Assembly (NCBI RefSeq): GCF_018613715.1
Contig: NZ_JAGGPT010000001.1
Span: 1,043,919 to 1,107,918, forward strand
DNA from: Chryseobacterium sp. ISL-6
Lineage (GTDB): Bacteria; Bacteroidota; Bacteroidia; Flavobacteriales; Weeksellaceae
Length of the DNA: 64,000 bases
Reading direction: 5' to 3'
Below, in pieces: positions 19,139 to 28,551 of this stretch; position 1 is the first letter of the stretch, and every line of letters starts with the position of its first letter. The notes under the pieces were generated by a model. That model did not search any database, was not told where the DNA came from, and saw only the letters and a list, made by a program, of their open reading frames with translations. The position numbers and the translations under genes are program-made.

Positions 19139-20260
19139 TCATTTTCTGCCTACAGTTTTCAGCCAGCTTTGATAAATCGGAAACCAAACTCGATCACCAT
19201 TGGACCCGTTGCATAGAATAATGATGCCGCTTTTAGTTGGAAGATCCAAAAACATAGCCGCACTCCAGCCTGCATTTTCACCCGTATGTCCTATGGTTCT
19301 GAAACCTTCATAATTCATAAACCGATAGCCCAGACCGCTTTCGCCCTCCTCGGATGATGGATGAACGGGCGTTTCCATTAGCTTAATGGTTTTCGGTTTC
19401 AAACTTTATTGAGTTGATTAGAATCCGGTATAATAGACAGCTCTGCAAAATGTGCCAAATCTTTAATAGTAGTCTGAAGACCTGCCGCTGCTTTTTCAGT
19501 AAAAATTTTGTTTTTTATAGGTTTGCCCTGTTCGTCATATGCCGTTGCTGCGATTGCCATCATTTCTGTTGTCCATTCATAGCTTGTATGTTTCATTCCA
19601 AGTGGCAGAAAGATATTATTCGCCATATAGGTGGAGAAATTTTGGTTTGTTTTCTCTTCTAAAAGTAGTTGTGCTAAAGAATAGCCTCCTCCGGAATAAT
19701 CCCATTTAGTTCCCGGCTCACTGATGAGATGTACGGTTTCACCATTCCGTTTGGTTTTTCCGCTCAGTGATTCTTCCAGGCTTAGCAGTGGGCTTCCTTC
19801 AGCTGATCCGCCATAACCATGTACCGACAGTCCTGCGGTATGGCTTAAGATTCGTCTCAGTGTTACTTTTGATTTATCAAACCCAGAGTCAGGCAGGTGC
19901 CATCGGGTAAGAAATTAGTCAACAGGATCGTCCAGTTGTAAAAAACCTCTTTCTGTAAGTTGCATAAAGCCCCACGAAGAAACCAGCTTGGAGATAGAAC
20001 CAATATTAAAAATTGTCTCAGAAGTTACAGGTTTTTTTCTTGCCAGATCCGCATACCCAATTGATTGTATCCAGGCGATCTTTCCATCCCGTATCACTGC
20101 TACCGCAGTACCGGGAACTTTATTCTTTAAAGTAAGTTGCTGACCTAATTTTTCAATTTCAACATATAGAGAATCTGTCTTATATGGAATTTTATTCTGT
20201 GAAAATATTGCTGTCGAACAAGAAAAAGACATTCCCGAAAAAACAATTATCAAGACACTA
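19139..20260 (-). pseudogene. Beta-lactamase-family serine hydrolase, broken by a nonsense codon and a frameshift
   Basis: The conceptual product matches the intact paralogue at 53170 over nearly its full length: GSISKLVSSWGF with the SxxK motif, LSHTAGLSVHGYGG, WDYSGGGYS and the HTGENAGW motif. Two lesions are visible. A TAA at 19915-19917 stands where the paralogue has a Gln (VDQYLTRW against VD*FLTRW). A base has been lost near 19400-19402, in a run of T after NKV, so the last 87 residues (from the reading KPKTIKLMETP) are in another frame. The N-terminus has lost its own start and runs in frame into an orphan RHS toxin fragment at 20261-20501. No active enzyme is expected. Confidence 0.88.
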
Positions 20261-20501
20261 AATTGCTTGGCTTTATTCCGATATCCTTCCATATTAGCAT
20301 CCAGGTTATATTTAGAGTTCACTAAATCAAATGCACCTTGGTAATTCTTCGCTTTTACTAACTACCTGAATTCTTTTCTTGTTTGCTTATCAATCAACAA
20401 ATTATCAGAAATTTTATGCATTGTATGATTGAATAAAGCCACAATACCGCGAATCTTGACGCCATCCCAAAAATTCTCTCCTAAAAGAGCTGAACCTACA
20501 C
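20261..20501 (-). repeat. Orphan RHS toxin-tip fragment, near-copy of cassette 3 with a 279-bp internal deletion
   Basis: Bases 20261-20297 match 56750-56786, and 20298-20501 match 57066-57269. By eye the longer part has 8 differences in 204 bases, about 96% identity. The join falls inside the 7-mer ATATTAG, present at both ends of the missing 279 bp (93 codons) in the intact gene. The deletion is in frame: NSKYNLDAN is joined to MEGYRNKAKQF. It removes the whole HEFIH metallopeptidase region. A CAG-to-TAG change (EFRQLV to EFR*LV) shows further decay. At its 3' side the fragment continues in frame into the beta-lactamase pseudogene. Confidence 0.92.
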
Positions 20502-20525
20502 TCTTAAAGTTAAAGAGCATAAGAA

Positions 20526-20645
20526 TTATGTCCTAATGAAGTTAGCAACTCCAGATTTCAAATTTTTATTATTTTGTGTTTTACAGGAAGTTACAGCAAC
20601 AAAAACACCTATTAAAAAGATTCTCATTTTTTTGTTTTTTTGCAT
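20526..20645 (-). pseudogene. Short lipoprotein-signal ORF, possible truncated immunity gene
   Basis: ATG at 20645 opens a 39-codon frame reading MQKNKKMRIFLIGVFVAVTS, then CKTQNNKNLKSGVANFIRT, then stop. The first 21 residues form a lipoprotein signal with the lipobox VTSC. The mature part is only about 19 residues. It lies between the cassette 1 immunity gene and the orphan tip fragment. A truncated immunity lipoprotein that lost its 3' part in the rearrangement that left the orphan tip is a plausible reading. A tiny functional lipoprotein is also possible. Confidence 0.45.
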
Positions 20646-20746
20646 TACTATAACTAGATCTATCTTTTAAAGATTGCCCACAACCTATATATCATAATAA
20701 GCATTTAATGCATCTCCCGGTTTTAATTGGTTATGTAATAATGAAT

Positions 20747-21382
20747 TTATTTTACCTCTTTTAACTCTCCATCAACTATAGTATAAAATGTATATTTTCC
20801 TTTTGACCGTTTTATAATATAATAATCATTCTGTTCATATCTAGATAAACCATTGTCAGCTCTGTCTCCGTTTAATTTGGATTGAGCAAATAAAAGTTCA
20901 TTTTTAAATTTTCCTTCTTTTTCTTCGTAGGCTTTCCTTTTTAAAGGTATATCATAAGCATTTTTTTCTTCATCGTAATACGTAAATTCAATGGCCTCAG
21001 TTTTATTACTCTGTAAAATGGTAACTGAAGGCGCCGGAATATAAGGAGAATAAACTTTCCAATTGAAAATGATAAAATCATCTTGCTTTCCTTGTAGTGA
21101 AGATAGTAAAGTGACTGAACTATTTGTAAGATTATCAAAAAAAAGTCCTCGGTCTTCACATCCCTTAATCATTAATCTGAGAAAATCTTTATTTTCGTTA
21201 GTTTTTTTAATACTATTAATTCCCGATTCTTTAACACAATATTGATAAGAAGATTTCTTAGCATCTGAAAAAAAATTGTTAATCTCCTTATTTTGAGCAT
21301 AACAAGATTGGATCGAAATCAAAACGAATAAGATCATAAAAAACTTATGACTATTTCTTTGTTGTATGTTTAGTATTTTCAT
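20747..21382 (-). CDS. Exported probable immunity protein for the cassette 1 RHS metallopeptidase toxin
   Basis: A 211-residue protein with an N-terminal signal (KFFMILFVLISIQSCYAQ). SQSC-like spacing could make it a lipoprotein with Cys at residue 27; otherwise cleavage follows YAQ. The mature part is mixed alpha/beta, rich in charged residues, and I recognise no family (blocks include KQDDFIIFNWKVYSPYIPAP and LSRYEQNDYYIIKRSKGKYT). Its ATG lies 32 bp inside the end of the RHS toxin gene in another frame, so the two genes are translationally coupled. The position directly behind a variable RHS tip and the overlap indicate an immunity role. A periplasmic site suggests the toxin acts in, or passes through, the periplasm. 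Confidence 0.65.
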   Translation of the reverse strand: MKILNIQQRNSHKFFMILFVLISIQSCYAQNKEINNFFSDAKKSSYQYCVKESGINSIKKTNENKDFLRLMIKGCEDRGLFFDNLTNSSVTLLSSLQGKQDDFIIFNWKVYSPYIPAPSVTILQSNKTEAIEFTYYDEEKNAYDIPLKRKAYEEKEGKFKNELLFAQSKLNGDRADNGLSRYEQNDYYIIKRSKGKYTFYTIVDGELKEVK

Positions 21383-24300
21383 AATAATTATATCTTCTTT
21401 TTAAAACTGATGAACCGACACCAGGAGTCCCATATACAGATTTTGCTGCAAATTCTCTATCTGTAGCTTCATTTCCGTTACGTCCATTATATTCAAAAGG
21501 AGTAGTCGCTGATTGGTAATAAAAACTATTTCCAGAACAGTCAATTAGAACAGTTTGCAGATCTAAACCGCCAAAAACTGCAGGATTCACTGTATAAGAA
21601 GTTCGCAGAGGGAGATTGTTTTCTGCACGGATCATATTCTCTATATGTGATGCAAAAATTTCTCCTCTGCTTACGTTAAACCACCCTCCTTTCAAATATC
21701 TGTTTTTATCTTTTTTATGTGCTAATTCATGCCCAAGGCTCACAAAGAAAGGAGAATCAATAAGACCTGCTCTTGTTGGAGTTTTATTTTTAGCATCTGG
21801 ATCAATTTTCAAAGGATCTGATAACTCTTTCCCTGCATCGCCCGCATTTCCTTTATCATATACAATATTTACATCATTTTTATCATTGTCGAAATATGAA
21901 ACCAGCTCTTTACCTGCATCTCCACCATTTTCCAAGGCATGAAGTCCGGTAACAATTCCCAAAACATTTTTAGATACCTTATTTCTATCTGCAGCTATCC
22001 ATTCTCCCTCCACTTGTTGTTGAATTTGTCCATCAGAATAACGGTAAGTATTTTGTCCTTCCGAAATATTTATCCACATCCCATCTGGATCAATAAATCG
22101 TATTGGGTTATTTATGGCATAATTATAAGGAGAAAAATTTTGCCCTTTTTCCGCCAATGGATCAACTACCCCCCATCTTCCAAGATCTGCCATATAGAAC
22201 CTCGCCCCATAATCATACATTCCAGTCTCTTGCAATTCCTTCCCATTATATTTGTAATTACGATATCCTCCTAAACTGGATTTACTTCCGCCTATATGGT
22301 TTGCGCCAAAAGCATAATAGTTATTCGTATCTGTAATTTCAAGAATTCCATCACTGTTTTTAGCATAACTTACCCTTGCATTTCCCAGATGATCTCTATA
22401 CTGGTAAATATAGCGATTTTCTGTGAAGCTATAGAAACCTTCAGAAGTTGGAACAAAGTCGAGAACCCATTGTGGAGTTATGGGTTTTGTAGAGTCAATA
22501 AGACCACCATCCTTAAAAGCTTCCTGCTCAAATGCAACACTTGTACGACACCAGGTACACTGAGTAATTTCAGAATATGTGTACTGAAAGCCATCCAAAT
22601 AATCGGTTATATTAGTCGTTATCGTGGGATTCCCTTTATTCCCTCCACTAGTATTGGTTTTACGAACCTTCACGCCATCTGCCCTGTATAAATAATCCAA
22701 TCCAAAACTGCTAACTCCGCCAAACGGATTACTCTGTGTGATGGAATATGAATCCGATAAGCTAAGGTAGTTATAACCAATTGCATTGATACCTTTATCT
22801 TTCATATTGATCATATTTCCATTAAGATCATAATCAATAATATTATTTCCGCTTTCATATCCCGTATCATTCAATGCTGATTCTACAACCTTATCTAAAC
22901 GGTTTCCTGCGTATTGATAGCTCAGATCATCTACCTGTACAAAAGTCGTTCCCGGTGATACAGGAGAAGCATTTCTTTTTAATGTCATGATATTCCCGTT
23001 AAGATCATAACTCAGATACTCATCAAAATAACCCGTATTTCCCGTCGAAGGTTCTTTATAAAATGCATTAGTTAACCTATTCAGCGTATCATATTCGTAA
23101 TTATAACGTTTCAGTAGATTTTCCGATCCGTTATTCCAGTCAATCTCAGCAATGTTTCCATTGAATTTTCCGGTGCCCTGTGGGTTCACAGGATTATGGT
23201 ACTTTATTTCATATCCAAACAACTTTCCGTTCAGATTAGCAGGATCATTGATTTTAGTCAGCCAGCCTCTAATATTGTATTTATAATCTATCTGCTGCAA
23301 CGGAGAAGCTGCTGCAATGCCTCCTACTTTTTTGGATGATAACTGGGAAATTTCGTTATACGTATTTTGAGTCAGATATTCTACGGGATTACTGTCTACC
23401 TGGTGTTTATGAACTAATAGCCTGTTCTGGCTGTCATATTCAAAATTTTCATTAATCACCCTTTCTATATCAGTAGCAAGCCTTTTGTGTCTGGTAACGA
23501 TCTGTTGCGGTAACCCAGCAAAATCGAGTTTGGATTCTATCCTGGTATAGCCACCCAAGTGATTAATAGAATGGCTTCCAATTACTCTTCCTTTCTGATC
23601 ATAGTAGGTGTAATTTTTCGTCCAGTTGTCGTCTTCAATATTCTTCACAAAGCTCATTACAGGAAGTCCTTTGGTACTTTTTCCATCTGATGTGGCGGTT
23701 CCTGTTAAGACAGTTATTTCAGGGGTATTCGTTGGAAGTACAGGATTGAAACTGTACCCAGGATAAGAATCATAATAGTTTACAGCTAATAAAGTAACCC
23801 ATTTAGAGGCATTGGGATACGTAACACCCGGATCATAATAAATATCCATTCCTTGCCTATTAAAGACAACTGAACCAGTCCGTAACATATGACCTGAACC
23901 GTCAGCTAACATTTGTTCTGCATTTCGCTCTCCTCCGGTAGCTATACCGCTGATAACCACTCTTCCAAACTGATCATACTGGGTGTAAAGCCATTGCCCG
24001 TTTTTATTTAATTCGGCATCCTGAGTTCCTACAACTCTGTCCTGTTTATCATACACCATAAATTCCCAGCCCTTGCCAGGAAGCTTTTTTTCAACTAAGC
24101 GGCCTCTTGCATCATAGCGGTACTGGTAGCAAAGAGTATTGAGAAGATCATCCGTAATAGCCTGATGGACAGCCTTGGGAGGAATTACAAAAGCCAGCTG
24201 GTCATATTCATTATACACATAATATGTATCTACATGCTCTGCAGAGCTTTTTACTTTCCTTACCAATAAAACTTGCCCCTTTTTATTTTTGAATTCTATA

Positions 24301-24914
24301 GTTTCATTTCCATCCTCATCCTTTATTGAATTTTTATAGAGTTGATTAGGAGCATAGACTGTGGCAGAAGATAAAATCGGTTTACTTTTTGTAGCTCCGT
24401 TTTCCCATACATTTTGAATGGTAATAAACTGATACACCTCATTGAAATCATTAACCTGGTAATCAAAATTAACAGGTTTATTACTCCAATCAGCACCTAC
24501 CTGGACCTGCTGCTTAATTCTATCCAAAGGAGAGTTTTCAAAAATCTTTTCAGAATAGATCTTTTCAGAAACATAGGGGCTACTGCTAACATTAGTCAAA
24601 GGATCAGGAGTAATTGCTCCGTTCAAAGTATTTCCCTGAGGAACTGGAAGATAATCTTTTACCTGCCTTCCAAAGGGATCATATTCGATATGAATTACAA
24701 CATCACGTCCCAAAGGAGAGCCCTTTACGTTAACTAATTGTTTTGGTCTTCCCAAGCCATCAAAATACTGAACCGTTTCCGACAATTTTGTAGGCGAAGT
24801 TCCATTATAGTCAAGATAGGTTTTGGTATGGATATAATTTTCCGTAGAAGTAGCCTGCCCAAATATCAGGTTGGACAGAAGCAGTACTCCTGCCGGAATA
24901 ATAAGCTTTTTCAT
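21351..24914 (-). CDS. DUF6443 RHS-repeat toxin with M91-like zinc metallopeptidase tip (cassette 1)
   Basis: The 1,187-residue protein has a signal peptide (ending IFGQ), a DUF6443 region (TVQYFDGLGRPKQLVNVKGSP) and many YD/RHS repeats. The RHS core is RWGVVDPLAEKGQNFSPYN, then YAINNPIRFIDPDG, near residues 915-947. The 240-residue tip carries SLGHELAHKKD, an HExxH zinc motif at about 1062-1066, and downstream GEIFASHIENMIRAENNLPL followed by RTSY. The Glu of that block is a probable third ligand, and the block recalls the NleD-like M91 metallopeptidase family, whose members cleave host or target proteins. The target here is unknown. It starts 9 bp after the shell gene and overlaps the probable immunity gene by 32 bp. 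Its body is similar to the cassette 2 RHS protein, but the tips are unrelated. Confidence 0.88.
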   Translation of the reverse strand: MKKLIIPAGVLLLSNLIFGQATSTENYIHTKTYLDYNGTSPTKLSETVQYFDGLGRPKQLVNVKGSPLGRDVVIHIEYDPFGRQVKDYLPVPQGNTLNGAITPDPLTNVSSSPYVSEKIYSEKIFENSPLDRIKQQVQVGADWSNKPVNFDYQVNDFNEVYQFITIQNVWENGATKSKPILSSATVYAPNQLYKNSIKDEDGNETIEFKNKKGQVLLVRKVKSSAEHVDTYYVYNEYDQLAFVIPPKAVHQAITDDLLNTLCYQYRYDARGRLVEKKLPGKGWEFMVYDKQDRVVGTQDAELNKNGQWLYTQYDQFGRVVISGIATGGERNAEQMLADGSGHMLRTGSVVFNRQGMDIYYDPGVTYPNASKWVTLLAVNYYDSYPGYSFNPVLPTNTPEITVLTGTATSDGKSTKGLPVMSFVKNIEDDNWTKNYTYYDQKGRVIGSHSINHLGGYTRIESKLDFAGLPQQIVTRHKRLATDIERVINENFEYDSQNRLLVHKHQVDSNPVEYLTQNTYNEISQLSSKKVGGIAAASPLQQIDYKYNIRGWLTKINDPANLNGKLFGYEIKYHNPVNPQGTGKFNGNIAEIDWNNGSENLLKRYNYEYDTLNRLTNAFYKEPSTGNTGYFDEYLSYDLNGNIMTLKRNASPVSPGTTFVQVDDLSYQYAGNRLDKVVESALNDTGYESGNNIIDYDLNGNMINMKDKGINAIGYNYLSLSDSYSITQSNPFGGVSSFGLDYLYRADGVKVRKTNTSGGNKGNPTITTNITDYLDGFQYTYSEITQCTWCRTSVAFEQEAFKDGGLIDSTKPITPQWVLDFVPTSEGFYSFTENRYIYQYRDHLGNARVSYAKNSDGILEITDTNNYYAFGANHIGGSKSSLGGYRNYKYNGKELQETGMYDYGARFYMADLGRWGVVDPLAEKGQNFSPYNYAINNPIRFIDPDGMWINISEGQNTYRYSDGQIQQQVEGEWIAADRNKVSKNVLGIVTGLHALENGGDAGKELVSYFDNDKNDVNIVYDKGNAGDAGKELSDPLKIDPDAKNKTPTRAGLIDSPFFVSLGHELAHKKDKNRYLKGGWFNVSRGEIFASHIENMIRAENNLPLRTSYTVNPAVFGGLDLQTVLIDCSGNSFYYQSATTPFEYNGRNGNEATDREFAAKSVYGTPGVGSSVLKRRYNYYENTKHTTKK

Positions 24915-24923
24915 GAATTCGGA

Positions 24924-27900
24924 TTATGGTTTGTAATGGTAATTAATAGTTTTTAATAGTTTCTTTATATTATTTTCAATTATAAAAACTTCCGAAAGTC
25001 TTCCAAATTGATCATAACTAAAATATTCTATTTGGCCATTAGGACTCGTTACACTTGTTTGTTCCTTATAGAAAGGATCATAAGTGTAAGTCGTCATCAT
25101 TGCATCAACAGGATAAACCCTGACTTCATCAATATAAAAATACCCTTGGCCTATATTGTAATTCTGCCCTGTAAGATTGACAATATTTTCTACATATTCC
25201 CAAGGTGAAGTATCACTGGATTTCCCCCAATAGGAAACAATAACTTTATCATAACCAAGCGAGGCATCCGGAAGTTTAACATTATATTGACCAACATGTG
25301 ATTTACTTCCTGTTTTTGCCTGAGCAGTATTTATATATTCTTCATCGTCTTCAAAACTTGTATGAAATGGTATAGTCTTATTAATATTTACTGTATTGTA
25401 TATTGTGAAATTAAAATTGTTTTCAACCGAACCTTGGTAGCCATTATAGCCAATATTGGTGAGTTTGATTTTATAAGTTCCGGGTTTAAGAAGAACAGAC
25501 GGTGAAGTAAACAAATGATTATTACCTGCAGCAGGAGTAGTATCTGTAAAAGTCATAGTCCCTACACTGTTATTAATATTCTCAAAAGATATCTGGTACA
25601 TGACTGAATAGTTTTCAGGGTACCTCTCATAAGTTCTGTCTATTTTGTAATTCTTCTCTTCTGTAATTGTAAAAGTTCCTAATTCATAAGAGGTATTTCC
25701 CATGGGAATGTATAAGCTGTTACTAATAAATTTATCTTGATTTTCTGTCCCTGGCTGCGAAACTAAATTAGAGTTTTCCACCATGGCGATGGGTAACGTA
25801 TTTCCATAACCCCACAAATAAGTTACTGGAGTACCATTTTCTTTTTTCAAACTGTTTACATTTCCTTTTTTATCATATGAAATAAACCTTATTCTATCTT
25901 CTAATGGTGTTAAAATATCTGTCTGTTCCTTTATTAGTTCGGGCTCTATAATATTGTTACCCCAGTTTTTATACAAAGTCTGTGTTTTGTGTATTTGTTT
26001 ATTGTTGTTTTTAATGCTTTGCTCTATTACAGGTGTTAAGATATTTTTATTTAACATCGTCTGATAAGGCTGGGAAGAAGAAAAATCATATGGGTATTTA
26101 TATTGCGTCAAGATATTATCGCCTAAACTATTAACTGTAGATGATTCTTTGGGCATTAAGTTATGTTGATTATAAACGTAATGTATAGAGTCTGTTACAG
26201 ATTTATTTGGATTTAACCTATCATAAACCGTTTTCAGGGTGTATTCTAATAATGTTGCTTCCTGAATTGCTTTCGTATCAATAGCTGCTATTGAGTTACG
26301 GTATTCTATTGCAGATTGTAAACATAAGCTACTCATCGTACACGTTGTAGATGGTGCGTTACATAGGCAACATAAATTGGGACCACTTACACTTGCACTG
26401 ATAGCTTGGAATGGTCTAAGAGTTTTGTATATAATATCATGTGTAAATTTGATACCTGTTGTGTAAGTCGTGGTAAAGTAAGTACTATAATGATTGTATT
26501 CCGTATACAATTTTTTGTTGGTATTATCAAATATATCCTTTTGCATTAATTTCGGAACAAAGTTTCCTTTATCGTAATGATAGGGATGATAGTAATGTGG
26601 CGCTTCCCATTGATAGGGATGATCATTTATTTCATAATTAGATGGAGAATAGGGTAACCCATATGAATAAACATTTTTACCAATATTATTTGCAGGTGTT
26701 CCTAAGTATTCAGTAACATTAGTGTACATAATCGGCAAACCAGGCGCTACATCCATTAATATAATAGGATTAGAATATACCAGGTCAATTTTATAGTTTG
26801 CCAAGCAAGGTGTAGGTGGCAAGCTTGGGTCGCTAGTGAGGCTTCTTTCTTCAATGAAGCCTTGAATATCCCTAAAATATTTGTATTGTGGGGCATTATA
26901 CATGGCTCCGTCATATACGTAAGACTTCACCTCAGGATTGGGATCGCTGTCACTTTTGAAATTAGAAATCTTCTTAACCCTGAAACCACCTAAAGCCCCC
27001 TTCTTTTGCCAATCATATTCTCTATAGTAATAAAGATTATCGGAAGAAAACCGATCAAATTCAAACACAGTCTTACCACCTGTAGGATATTTGATTTCCT
27101 GCAACATACACGCTGAAGCTAACCCATTAGATAAATCCGCATCTCTTACAGCCCCATAAGAATTTTGCTCAGAACTATTCCTAATATAATCCCGTGGAAC
27201 ACTACTGGTAGAATTCTGTCCATTAGAATAACCCCAGAAATCTTCATTAAATTTCATCGTGGACATCTTTTGCGGATATGGAGGAAGCATTGTACTTTCA
27301 TTATACTTAAATGAATATTTTTCTACTTCAGCATTTCCCGGAGATGATATTGTTAAATAATCCAATCCAAGTCTTCTGTCTTGTACGGTAGATCCAAAAT
27401 ATTTCTCAAAAAATTGTATTTTTTTATTTATAATAGTAGGAGAAGACTTTAAGCTTATGGAAATACTTTTTAGCCGCTTCATTTCAGAGAAATCATTTCT
27501 TGTATCATAACTGAAAGTGATTACTTCCCGATCAGTAACAATTGAATTAAGAACTGGTGTTGTAAAATCAGAAATAGTAGCCCCCTGATAAATGAGTGAC
27601 CCATAAATTTCTGGCGTACAGACCATAGTATTATAATTTTCCAGACGACCTCTATGGAAGCTACTTGTTATTCCTATCGATGACTGTGGACTTTGCTGGG
27701 TATAATTAAAATTAATGCTCTCAGTCCCATCTGCAGACATTATTTTCGTTACATACCATTCGGAAGAATTATCACTAATAATATATGGAGTAAATGTATA
27801 TATATTCCCATTTTCATCAGTAATTTCAAATGAACGATCCTTCGCTGGCGTACTAGAAAGGTAAGTGAAATTTTTTCTAATCTTAATTGGACGGTAAGGT

Positions 27901-28547
27901 AATGTTATGACACTGTTCTCATTTTCATTGAAAACTGAATAATCATATACAAATACCCCGGATTCTCCACCGGGGATTTTGTAAAAGTAACGGTCACTCA
28001 TAGGATCCTGTTCATCGACAAATATTGTTGTCATAAAAGTTTCAAAATCCAAAATACCTTTATAATTTTGGCTGCTGCATTCATAATCACGGTAATGATC
28101 TTCTAGATCCTGCAGTAATTGTGCTGAATTACTATACTTTCGAACAGTACTCTTTGCCTCATCTCTTCTGCCATTTGTTGTTCTGGATATCAATCCTTTA
28201 CCATTAAAAACCCAACCTAAACCCACTTCAGATGCAATATCATTAACCTTTATGCCAGAAGCATGATAAGAAACAGACAATGGTAACGTCAGCTTTTTTC
28301 CTTTAATAGTATATAACGGAATATCAATATTGGGTACTCCTGTACTGAAATCTACCGGTATTTCACCATATCTCATGAAATTTTGTGCTGAAGGAGAAGC
28401 CGGAATAATTTTAGGGAGTTCGTAGTTTTGGTAAGCTTGTCCATTGACTGTGATAACAATAAACAATGCAATAACTTGTATAATTATCTTATTATATAAC
28501 TTTATAGTAGGGTCTAAAAAAAGACTTACTAATTTTTTCTTTCTCAT
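24924..28547 (-). CDS. SpvB/TcB-like shell protein with C-terminal YD motif (cassette 1)
   Basis: A 1,207-residue exported protein; a hydrophobic signal-like segment covers about residues 20-38, ending NGQ. Residues 58-130 (FMRYGEIPVDFSTGVPNIDI, then LTLPLSVSYHASGIKVNDIA and GLGWVFNGKGLISR) resemble the start of SpvB/TcB-type proteins. A long beta-rich middle follows. Near residue 920 comes VTYLWGYGNTLPIAMVENSN, a motif also present in the cassette 2 paralogue (YGYHQNLPIAKI). The C-terminus is a YD motif, IEYFSYDQFGRLSEVFI. There is no toxin tip and no DUF5977. Four bases separate it from the propeller gene and nine from the RHS toxin gene, so the cassette is one operon. It probably builds part of the container for the toxin tip. 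Confidence 0.75.
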   Translation of the reverse strand: MRKKKLVSLFLDPTIKLYNKIIIQVIALFIVITVNGQAYQNYELPKIIPASPSAQNFMRYGEIPVDFSTGVPNIDIPLYTIKGKKLTLPLSVSYHASGIKVNDIASEVGLGWVFNGKGLISRTTNGRRDEAKSTVRKYSNSAQLLQDLEDHYRDYECSSQNYKGILDFETFMTTIFVDEQDPMSDRYFYKIPGGESGVFVYDYSVFNENENSVITLPYRPIKIRKNFTYLSSTPAKDRSFEITDENGNIYTFTPYIISDNSSEWYVTKIMSADGTESINFNYTQQSPQSSIGITSSFHRGRLENYNTMVCTPEIYGSLIYQGATISDFTTPVLNSIVTDREVITFSYDTRNDFSEMKRLKSISISLKSSPTIINKKIQFFEKYFGSTVQDRRLGLDYLTISSPGNAEVEKYSFKYNESTMLPPYPQKMSTMKFNEDFWGYSNGQNSTSSVPRDYIRNSSEQNSYGAVRDADLSNGLASACMLQEIKYPTGGKTVFEFDRFSSDNLYYYREYDWQKKGALGGFRVKKISNFKSDSDPNPEVKSYVYDGAMYNAPQYKYFRDIQGFIEERSLTSDPSLPPTPCLANYKIDLVYSNPIILMDVAPGLPIMYTNVTEYLGTPANNIGKNVYSYGLPYSPSNYEINDHPYQWEAPHYYHPYHYDKGNFVPKLMQKDIFDNTNKKLYTEYNHYSTYFTTTYTTGIKFTHDIIYKTLRPFQAISASVSGPNLCCLCNAPSTTCTMSSLCLQSAIEYRNSIAAIDTKAIQEATLLEYTLKTVYDRLNPNKSVTDSIHYVYNQHNLMPKESSTVNSLGDNILTQYKYPYDFSSSQPYQTMLNKNILTPVIEQSIKNNNKQIHKTQTLYKNWGNNIIEPELIKEQTDILTPLEDRIRFISYDKKGNVNSLKKENGTPVTYLWGYGNTLPIAMVENSNLVSQPGTENQDKFISNSLYIPMGNTSYELGTFTITEEKNYKIDRTYERYPENYSVMYQISFENINNSVGTMTFTDTTPAAGNNHLFTSPSVLLKPGTYKIKLTNIGYNGYQGSVENNFNFTIYNTVNINKTIPFHTSFEDDEEYINTAQAKTGSKSHVGQYNVKLPDASLGYDKVIVSYWGKSSDTSPWEYVENIVNLTGQNYNIGQGYFYIDEVRVYPVDAMMTTYTYDPFYKEQTSVTSPNGQIEYFSYDQFGRLSEVFIIENNIKKLLKTINYHYKP

Positions 28548-28551
28548 TTTC

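Noticed and set aside
21616..22691. Plus-strand ORFs of 77-131 codons across the RHS genes
   Set aside because: They are mirror frames of YD repeats, lack domains and would need dense antisense coding.
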